Source: Calliopum simillimum
Lineage: Eukaryota; Arthropoda; Insecta; Diptera; Lauxaniidae
Assembly: GCA_951812925.1 (NCBI GenBank)
Contig: OX638371.1
Location: forward strand, 117,637,124-117,701,123
Direction of reading: 5' to 3'
DNA length: 64,000 bases
Below are positions 56,614 through 64,000 of the stretch, in pieces; position 1 is the stretch's first letter, and each line of letters opens with the position of its first letter. A model generated the notes under the pieces. It was not told the origin of the DNA. It saw nothing but the letters and a program-made list of their open reading frames with translations, and searched no databases. The position numbers and the translations under genes are program-made.

Positions 56614-59600
56614 TTAGTCTTCTCCTGCTGGAATTGCATCTTCTAAGCGACGTATAAATTTAATACGCATTTCTGTCACATTATCGCCTTTTAATTGGTC
56701 CTTAAAATATGGTTCAGTTTCACAATTTTGATTTATAGGCTGAAGGAAGTTGTATTTTACCTGAACAAACCAGCATTGCACCTCCAGCTGTACCATTTCT
56801 AACGCCCCACGTATGCAACCACTGAGAATCGAGCAATAGCGAAGATTTGTCAAATCTTGAGGTAATTCCACAAATTCTGTCATCGGATTCGTCTCGAATA
56901 TAAGCGAGAATTCATCAGACGCTGCAGACCAATTTGAGATTGTCGGCTGAACGTTAAGGTAAATACGGAATGCTTGTTGTATGCGATCTGCAGTTTCACG
57001 CATTTCTAGACAGCGTGGTGCCGATGTTCGTGCTAAAAAATCTTCAATTAGACGCATACCCATGTTATATCCAATACGATCGAGTTGCTTGTTAACATCC
57101 TCAACATTTTCAAAGTCTCGTAACATTTGTGTAACTAACGCTCCATAGGTAAGTGTTAGGAATTCAGAGTTCTGTAAAGCAAAATGGTATGGATATGTAT
57201 TGCTTATTAGAATCAAGTAGTTTTGAGGTCCCCTTAGGATAAGAATAATGTTAAAATCCTCCAAATTTTATAATTTAAAATATGAGAGTATGTTATAAAG
57301 TTTATGCACACTTAAAATTATTCAACAGAGGTACATATGATGCAGTGAACGAGCGGTTTTTGGAGAAGTTCATCATCGGAATTTTGATATTTCGATCTAC
57401 TTTTATTCGAAGGCGTTAATCCATGGAACTCAAAAAACTAAAACAGAATTTCTTAAAACAAATCATTTATAAAAAATGTTCTACTTGTTTTATTAATAAG
57501 CAGTTGTAATTTTAATACTTTTACACATTTTGAAGTATTTCCTCTTATTCCGTTGGAGTTTTAAATGTCCTGTATTAAGTCGTTTTAGTTTTTTTTTTGA
57601 AATATATTTAGATGTCGAAGGTTTATAAACGGTTTGGAAAAATTAAACAGTCATCGTTATCATCGTAGTTCTATTATGACTAAAACGATTGTCGAATTTT
57701 CATTCGTGTCGAATGAAATTACGACAGTAGAAATAAAACTACGATGATAAGTCTTCGTTGTCCTAATACTTTAAAACATCATCTTCGTCGCTTCAATATA
57801 TTCGACGACTCCAATTTTAGGAAAGAGACGAAGATTAAGACAAAAACGACTTGGAAACGGCAATTAAAACACGTAATAAACACTAAATTATCCTTTTTTT
57901 ACATTTTAACTTACACAGGCCATGGTTTTTAAACGTTATCCACTACCGTGTTTATCAATAAAGGGTTTTCTCTGAAACCACACACACATTATTTATTTTT
58001 ATTTAAAAAATTTTCTATGGAACTATTTTTTTTTAAATTTTAAAAGTTAATGTTGGCTACAGACTTATTGTGTAGAAAGCAGTTTTTTAGCCCATTTTGT
58101 ATAACTGTAGCACATTTTAGGGCGTATGTGTTGATAGAAATCTATTTTGTAAAAATATGAGCCGTGTTGTATTGCAAAATTTTTCAATACTTATTTACAA
58201 ATGTTATGATGCAAGACCATTTACACCGGATCGTGAACATGGCTATGGACTTTTCAATGTTTGTACAAACTGAAATTAACAAAAAAAAAAACTTCTAGGA
58301 CTTTTCCAAATGAATATTCTTCCACAAGACCCTACCATTAAAAAGGTTATAAAAACCAAGCGTTAAATTTTAATTGTTTTTTTTTTTTTTAACTACCGTA
58401 ACTTTTAATACGAAAATAAATTTTGGAATATCGTTCACTCTTCAATCGTTTCGCGTTTTTGGACCTGGTTATTAAAGGGTTAAACAACCTCGCGGAAAAC
58501 CTAACTTGCGTATCGCAACATTTCGAAAAAAATGCAGTCTTTTGTTGTTGAAATTATTACAATTTAATTTAATTACGTTTAAATAAAGTTCATATTTTCA
58601 AATAGTAATCTACTAAAGCGCAAAATTTTTAAAACATGCTCGAACAGAAGTCGATGGAGGAATTTTATGATTTCACTTCATAAAACTTGTTTGCAACTCA
58701 AAATGTGAGCAAATTACAAACATATGAAAAATTTTTGCCAACATTTTCCTTAGATTTAAGCTATTATTATATTAATATGTGCCTTATTTTATTTGAGTGC
58801 AGTAATTGTAACGCTTGGAGTTTGATGAGGTGCTATAAGCTTCGGCTGCATTATAGTGCGATTGGGGCGCGTATTTTGCAGCAGCTGTTGTTGGTTACCA
58901 CCGCGTTCATTATGCTGATCGTGCTTTTCATGCGCTGAATGAAAGCGGCCTCCTTCCCCTCGCACACGATTCATTGCATGTCTGTGGCGTGACTCGTGCA
59001 AATATTTACTACGTTCCTTGGGGATACGGCTTTCTAGCTTAGCGCGAGCTTGACGGCGTATCAGAATTCGCTTATACTGCTTCGCGTTAACATAAAGAGG
59101 CTCCTCTTCGGGCTCTGCTTTGACACCATCATCTTCAATCAATGCATTGGCTTGCGAAGATGTATCAGTCGTTTGTGCAGCATCGATGTTGCCAGTTACA
59201 TTCTGATTTTGTTGTTGATGTTGTAGAACACTTGCAACAATATTATTACTGCTGGGTGTTCCGGTGGTATTTTGTGTCTGTGGCACCATGATAATTTGTG
59301 GGCCAGTCGTTGTTGTGTTTGCAAGACCGGTGGTGGGTTGTGTTGCAATTTGCATTAGCTGGCCATTGATATTGATTATTTGAGGTTGTGTCACGTGCGC
59401 GGTTCCTGCTGTGGGATCAATAGACAGAGTCGGTTGATAAAGAAATGTCTGACCATCCGGCAACTGAACGAGTTGCATTGCTTGGGTAGATTGTTGTTGT
59501 TGCGGTATCATGATTTGATTTGCTTGTAATGGTATTATTTGCTGTTGTTGTTGCTGCGTTTGGTGTCCGACTGCATTAACCGCATGTTGTTGTTGAGTCG

Positions 59601-59988
59601 CTGAGGCAGTGCCAGCAGCAGTTCCAATAATAATTTGACCGGTTGAGTTTGCCATTGGAATAACTTGTATTTGATTTGTGTGACTTGCAGGCGTTGGATC
59701 ATTTGCCAATTGTGAAATTTGGATTGTATCCTGGCATGTGTTGTTGTTCTCCATGAATAGAAAACAGTTGAAATTACTTTTTTAGTTTGCTGGTGTGTAA
59801 GAAATTTAACATCTAGTTGATTTTTTTCAATTGAGCGTTATTCCTTTTTTTTATTTACTGGAAAATCGAAGGAAGCCGATGAGCAACTATGACCATTGTA
59901 TTCGCTACGATACTTTTTGTGTATTCTTAAGTGCAGTTAGAAAACTTACCACCTTTTTAGCATCCACTCTGGGCACTTGGCGAGACAT
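56614..59988 (-). CDS. Trappc3: TRAPP complex subunit 3 (Bet3/TRAPPC3), three exons
   Basis: Exons are 59950-59988 ([13 protein letters not shown]), 56761-57171 and 56614-56700, joined at GTG|GTAAGT ... TTACAG|AAC and CAG|GTAAAA ... TTTAAG|GAC. The spliced protein is 178 residues, against 180 in human. Family blocks are clear: [30 protein letters not shown], Cys67 at the known acylation position, [25 protein letters not shown], and [14 protein letters not shown] with the AGED end. TRAPPC3 is a core subunit of TRAPP complexes, which activate Rab1/Ypt1 at the Golgi. Intron 1 (2.8 kb) contains NF-YA. Intron 2 (60 bp) has no stop and length divisible by three, so an unspliced reading adds 20 foreign residues. 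Confidence 0.95.
57172..58788 (-). other. Intron 1 of Bet3 downstream of NF-YA
   Basis: About 1.6 kb contains the presumed 3' UTR of NF-YA and a small palindrome at about 57656-57750 (TTATCATCGTAGTTCTATT against AATAAAACTACGATGATAA). No other gene is seen. Confidence 0.5.
58789..59754 (-). CDS. Nf-YA: Nuclear transcription factor Y subunit alpha (NF-YA)
   Basis: A single 321-codon frame lies on the minus strand inside Bet3 intron 1. Residues 1-215 are Gln/Thr-rich (poly-Q runs, [16 protein letters not shown]), the usual activation domain. Residues about 215-240 ([20 protein letters not shown]) form the NF-YB/NF-YC contact helix, and about 243-270 ([20 protein letters not shown]) with RGEGGRF form the CCAAT-binding helix. 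NF-YA with NF-YB and NF-YC activates CCAAT-box promoters in the nucleus. ATG 59754 is the first in-frame start, preceded by AT-rich leader. The CDS is intronless, and being intronic in Bet3 it needs its own promoter within about 190 bp of Bet3 exon 1, unless it shares the Bet3 transcript. Confidence 0.95.
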   Translation of the reverse strand: MENNNTCQDTIQISQLANDPTPASHTNQIQVIPMANSTGQIIIGTAAGTASATQQQHAVNAVGHQTQQQQQQIIPLQANQIMIPQQQQSTQAMQLVQLPDGQTFLYQPTLSIDPTAGTAHVTQPQIININGQLMQIATQPTTGLANTTTTGPQIIMVPQTQNTTGTPSSNNIVASVLQHQQQNQNVTGNIDAAQTTDTSSQANALIEDDGVKAEPEEEPLYVNAKQYKRILIRRQARAKLESRIPKERSKYLHESRHRHAMNRVRGEGGRFHSAHEKHDQHNERGGNQQQLLQNTRPNRTIMQPKLIAPHQTPSVTITALK

Positions 59989-60101
59989 TTTAATGTTTTA
60001 AATGAATAAATAAATCTATAATTTTCAATTTTTAACAAAAAAAGTTGTAGTTCGTCAGACGTCCAGGGCTTCAAGTTTTATTTGTGTTTTTATACGATCA
60101 A

Positions 60102-60473
60102 GAAACTATTAGCCGAAGGAATCAACGAGATGTTGCCAGATGTTTCGCTAATGCAATTCTAGAATATTCATATGGGTATAAAAGGAGCTGTTCATGACAG
60201 CTGAACACAGTTGATTTTAAGCAACAAAGCTAAAAGGTTGTACACACAGTGCCAGTGAAAGTAAATATAGTGCTAATTGAAATATAAGATTTTGAATGTA
60301 AATAAACAGTAAAACAAACAATTGTACCGTGTTATAATAAACGTTTGTGATTAAAATAAACCATTTTATAATTAAATAAAGTGTGTGTTTTTGATTGCTA
60401 CACAATCCAGTGGTCGAATTCAGAAAACTATAAGTGATTGAAATTATCGTCATAGAGACAGGAAATTTCGTAA
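60102..60473 (+). promoter_or_regulatory. LTR-derived promoter and leader of Fanzor copy 3
   Basis: LTR text from GAATCAACGAGATGTTGCC to GACAGGAAATTTCGTAA, including a perfect TATA-type box GGGTATAAAAGGAGC at about 60174-60188. It stops two bases short of the LTR terminus (TTTCGTAACA); the Fanzor ATG follows 14 bp later (GAATTGAAATTTCA). Confidence 0.75.
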
Positions 60474-60487
60474 GAATTGAAATTTCA

Positions 60488-62274
60488 ATGGCGAAAAGAC
60501 TAAGTGATTTTAACGATAGTAGTAAACAATATACAGAATTTGTAATAAAAAAAGCTCTATTTTCAACATGCAAGAATGAAGAAATTTACCAAAAAATTCA
60601 ACAAGACGTTGACGAAATGTCGGCACTCTTTGTAGAAGTTTCCAGGTAATTATAATATTTCTTTTAATATACAATTCAAGATTTACAATGTCATTATTTT
60701 TCTGCACACACACACACACAGATATATACATTTTGTTCTAATGAGAAAATGGAAAGCTGGAGATTTTGACGAAATAAAATTTGCCGATTATTATTATCAT
60801 TTGATGGTAAAGAAAAAATCAAAGTACATTATCGACGAGGACTATGCTAAATTTCGTAAAGATTTACCGTTTTACAACAGTGCATACCGATCAAATTTAT
60901 TCATCGATTCCGCCAATCAGTATAGCGTCATATTTCACAACAACATATGGATGCATGCGTATAGTAGACTACGAAGGTTTTTCAAGAAATTCACTGAAGA
61001 TAATACAAAAATCTACAATACATTAGACTATTTATTCTGCGAACAAGATGACAATAAAAACAAAGAGCCAGATTTTGATCTATTGATTCATTTGATCGAA
61101 GAAATTATCCAACTTGAAAAATAAAAAACTATATTGGTCAACAGGCATTAAACTATTTTTCAATCTACAAAGATTCAACGAAAGAAATAATTATCGCAAT
61201 TTCTCAATGATTCCCATATTCAAACACGGAGCACATCATATTCGCTATGATTCGTTTGCCTTCCATTCGCTGTTGTGTTCGTTAAAGTTGTACAAGGGTC
61301 CATGGAAAACTTTCGATCGTGCAGAATATTGGGAAAAATATTTCAAAATTCCGTATGCTCAATCCTTGTCAGAGAAAAAATTTGATTATTCTCTACAGAC
61401 CGACGGTGTAGCTGTATCGTTTCTAATGCGAAAACCAATTGTAAAGTTAAATACTGCAAAGAATTCTGCAAAACGAAAAAGAACTTCAGCAATTCGGGGC
61501 GAAAACAAAGAAATTGAATACTATACAAATGTCAATTTGGAGAAAATACGCTCAACAGAATATGCCAACAAAATTGGTCTTGATCCGGGACTACGTTTGA
61601 TATATGGTGGAGTTCGTAATGGAAAGCCAATCAAACTGAAAAATTCTACATATCAACATATGAGCGGATTCTATTCGCGCAAATGTAAATTAAAAAGATT
61701 CACTTCAATGTGCCCAGAAAATACAAAATATTCGGCCAATTCAATTGAGGATCTGGAGAACTATACGCAATACGAATTGAAGATATTTCTTGAAAAACAA
61801 ATGATTTTCAGTCAACGTAAAGTAACCAGATTAAAATTACAAAAATACATTTGTGTAGAGAAGACTTGTCATAAGCTGGCTAAAGAACTTGTTGAACCTG
61901 GTAACAATGGATCGACTCTAATTTGTATCGGTTCAAGTGAAATCTCATCAGGGTCACCAATGCGCGGCTATATACGGACACCACATCGGAAATTTGTACG
62001 GGCATTGCGAGAACATAAAAATGTCGACGTTATGTTAGTTAATGAATATAGAACCACTAAGCTATGTGCAAATTGTTATTTTGAAAATAAAACATCACGA
62101 TCACCACACAGGTATCAATTTTGTCCAAATTGCAATACTTGTTGGAATCGTGATGTTAATGCTGGTGCTAATATATTGTACTTGGGCCAATGTATTATTG
62201 CCGGTATCAAAAAAAATGAAAATTTTTGTAAAAGTACTACTATTTCTGGTATAGCGAAAAATGTATGTACTTGA
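60488..62274 (+). pseudogene. Fanzor (TnpB-like nuclease) copy 3, frameshifted
   Basis: Exon 1 is 60488-60645 (MAKRLSDFNDSSKQY..., 52 codons and 2 nt); the intron ends CACACAG at 60721; exon 2 is 60722-62274. The first 127 codons of exon 2 are open (KWKAGDFDEIKFADYYYHL), then a 20-nt deletion near 61098-61104, relative to copy 1, shifts the frame and brings a stop. Beyond it a 386-codon frame continues with LQTDGVAVSFLM, IGLDPGLRLIYGG, VNEYRTTKLC, CANC...CPNC and NRDVNAGANIL. The premature stops of copy 1 are absent. Without the 20-nt deletion the frame would be open, so loss is recent. Confidence 0.9.
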
Positions 62275-62355
62275 CCGATTTTATTGTAATAAATAAAAAT
62301 AGTTTAACTCTGGAAAATTCAGATAACACAATCGTGTAGTCTGGGTCTGAAAGGG
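62275..62355 (+). ncRNA. Conserved 3' end of Fanzor copy 3, candidate guide-RNA scaffold
   Basis: 81 bp, nearly identical to copy 1. The hairpin is CAGATAACA-CAATCG-TGTAGTCTG with one mismatch and one G-U pair, followed by GGTCTGAAAGGG. Its boundary coincides with the start of the 12-nt direct repeat. Confidence 0.4.
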
Positions 62356-62371
62356 TTATACGATCAATTTA

Positions 62372-63415
62372 ATAGCCTGTTTCCACCGAAGACTAATGCT
62401 GGAATTAGCCAAGAAGTAGCGTTTCGTAACGTAACGTCACGGTTGGTTATCAACGTAGCATTGATTAGTGAAAACGGTAGACAACGTTCGAAATGTCACC
62501 TTACAACTGAAAAATAACTTGAAAAATTCCAGTTTTTGTAAACAAACATCCATTGCCATACTTAATTTAATTAATTTGTTCAAAAAATTCCATTTATAAC
62601 ATCCAAATTTAATTTATTTTATCTAACAACGTAGCGCGACGTTTGAAAATCTAATTTTAACAGGTCTCAACGTTGCGTACCGCTACTTTACGATTTCAAT
62701 AATCGCTTACACGCTTCTGCCATTTGATAGATTTTGACTGATGTTACGTTACGAAACGCTACTTATTGGCTAATTTCACCATAACATTGGATTAACCGCA
62801 GTTCTAGTTGACATTTAATGCATGATAAATGAGGTGAGTTGCGGCTTAACCTCATTTTAAATCTCCGATGAAAACAGGCTATTTCAGGGTATAATGGCAA
62901 CTTTCAGGAAAACGTCTATTAACTGCTTCTCAATACTGTAGCTTGATTTCGTTAATGCAGCATGGAATCTCCTTATAGCCTGTTTCCGACGAATATCAAA
63001 AATGGGACTTACGGCTATTTTCAAATTTACTTGACGTTTAATGCATGATGACTGAGGTGAGTTGCAGCCTATTTTCAGATTTATTTGACGTTAAACACAT
63101 GAATCTAAATCTCTTCTTAAATCTTAGCTGGAAACAGGCTATTACAGCTATTTTCAGATTAAGTTTACGTATTAATAGCCTGTTTCCACCAGAGATTTAA
63201 GAAGAGATATAGATTCATGTTTTTAACGTCAAATAAATCCGAAAATTGCCGTAAATCACTAATAGCCTGTTTCCACCGGAGATTTAAGGAGAGATTGAGC
63301 CGTAACTCACCTCAGTCATCATGCATTAAACGTCAACTAAATCTGAAAATAGCCGCAAGTCTCATTTTTAATCTTCGGTGGAAACAAGCTATAAATAAAT
63401 CTTTGGTGCAAACAG
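62372..63415. repeat. Cluster of short TIR elements with AGCCTGTTTCCACC ends
   Basis: The terminal phrase TAGCCTGTTTCCACCGRAGA or its inverse occurs at about 62372, 62870, 62976, 63128, 63178, 63262 and 63375-63415. Paired ends suggest units 62372-62882, 62976-63143 and a nested pair 63178-63415. The inner text TCACCTCANTCATCATGCATTAAACGTCAA is repeated between units. No coding content. Confidence 0.65.
62403..62775. mobile_element. MITE nested in the AGCCTGTTTCCACC element
   Basis: AATTAGCCAAGAAGTAGCG, then TTTCGTAACGTAAC, at the left is mirrored at the right by GTTACGTTACGAAACGCTAC and TTATTGGCTAATT. Non-coding, about 370 bp. Confidence 0.7.
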
Positions 63416-63448
63416 GCTATTATCATACTACATACTATATCATCATAC

Positions 63449-63921
63449 TGTGACGAAAAATAAGAACAAATGAAAATAAACTTCACCAAAATACTTGACA
63501 GTTCGAGATGTCCATAAAAACAGTGATGCCAAGTGATGTCACGAAAGTACTTGACAGTTCGAGATGTCAATAAAGGGAATCAACGAGATGTTGCCAGATG
63601 TTTCGCTAATGCAATTCTAGAACGTTCATACAGGTATAAAAGCAGCTGTTCATGAGAGTTGCAACTCAGTTGATTGAAGCAATAAAGCGAAAAGGTTGTA
63701 CACATAGTGCCAGTGAAAGTAAATAAAGTGCTAATTGTTATATTAGGTTTTGAATGTAGTTAAAAAGTAAACAATTGTACCGTGTAAAAATAAACGTTTG
63801 TAATTTAAATAAATCATTTTATAACTAAATATAGTGTGTGTCTTTGATTGCTACACAATCCAGTGATCGAACTCAGAAACTGTAAGAGACTGAAATTATC
63901 GTCATAAGAGACAGGAAATTT
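63449..63921 (+). repeat. LTR copy (TGTGACG family), plus strand
   Basis: It begins TGTGACGAAAAATAAGAAC and runs through two GACAGTTCGAGATGTC boxes, the TATA region (GGTATAAAAGCAGC near 63633) and the AATAAA-rich part to GACAGGAAATTT, where it departs from the LTR end CGTAACA seen at 6951. The following 80 bp to the window end (TTTTGGAATACCCTCGGC...) are of unknown nature and could be internal element or host DNA. Confidence 0.75.
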
Positions 63922-64000
63922 ATACATTTTATTTTGGAATACCCTCGGCTTCGTCCGGGTTCTTGGAAAGCCCCATAATTCGAAAATCTCGGCTTTTACT
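63922..64000. other. Window end, unassigned
   Basis: 79 bp after the LTR copy, more GC-rich than the surroundings. No primer-binding site complementary to a known tRNA end is evident directly after the LTR. Nothing further can be said. Confidence 0.3.

Larger units (their letters stand above)
60102..62355 (+). mobile_element. LTR-Fanzor unit, copy 3, with 12-nt flanking direct repeats
   Basis: TTATACGATCAA flanks the unit at 60090-60101 and 62356-62367. Inside are a 5'-truncated LTR, the Fanzor gene and the shared 3' end finishing CTGAAAGGG. The unit starts GAAACTATTAGCCGA, a block found only in copy 1 upstream of the same point. It retains the intron and has no A tail, so it did not arise by retroposition of spliced mRNA. 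It lies about 110 bp upstream of the Bet3 start codon, on the opposite strand. Confidence 0.8.

Overview
The window is AT-rich nuclear DNA of an insect, most likely a brachyceran (higher) fly. This rests on host genes split by short GT-AG introns (RpS29, Mtf-1, Bet3/TRAPPC3, NF-YA, a BLCAP homologue), errantivirus-type, Copia-type and LINE retroelements, Tc1/mariner and hAT DNA transposons, and many short palindromic elements, including the fly-typical degenerate motif GTGGGCGTGGCACC. The species cannot be fixed from the sequence alone.

Layout. 1-2.7 kb: 3' end of a broken errantivirus-like element (end of pol, env in two pieces). 3.7-6.6 kb: a minus-strand LINE with a PHD finger and zinc knuckles in ORF1, truncated at its 3' end. 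6.95-7.41 kb: a solo LTR. 8.2-9.4 kb: a TIR element with an internal tandem repeat. 9.58-17.37 kb: an hAT copy with perfect 8-bp target duplications, interrupted by a LINE that itself holds a 1.1 kb palindrome. RpS29 follows (17.5-18.1 kb, +), then the BLCAP homologue (20.6-20.8 kb, -), then a second, inverted copy of the same hAT (21.2-23.1 kb). 23.8-27.3 kb: a carboxylesterase fragment and another LINE. 27.35-29.67 kb: LTR-driven Fanzor copy 1. 29.9-50.4 kb: Mtf-1, whose probable first coding exon is separated from the zinc-finger exons by about 15 kb of intron crowded with foldback and Tc1/mariner/hAT derivatives. 54.36-56.50 kb: an intact Fanzor, copy 2 (-). 56.6-60.0 kb: Bet3/TRAPPC3 (-), with NF-YA nested in its first intron on the same strand. 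60.1-62.36 kb: Fanzor copy 3, again fused to the LTR. 62.4-63.9 kb: a cluster of short TIR elements and another LTR.

The most interesting system is the Fanzor family: eukaryotic relatives of the bacterial transposon nuclease TnpB, RNA-guided where tested. Three copies lie within 35 kb. Copy 2 is a complete two-exon gene (575 codons) with all predicted RuvC residues and a zinc ribbon. Copies 1 and 3 carry near-full LTR sequence directly upstream of the start codon as a likely promoter, and both are inactivated by stops or a frameshift. All three end about 80-86 bp after the stop codon in a conserved, hairpin-forming sequence closing with CTGAAAGGG, a good candidate for the guide-RNA scaffold. 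Copies 2 and 3 are bounded by 15-nt and 12-nt direct repeats that begin with TTA.
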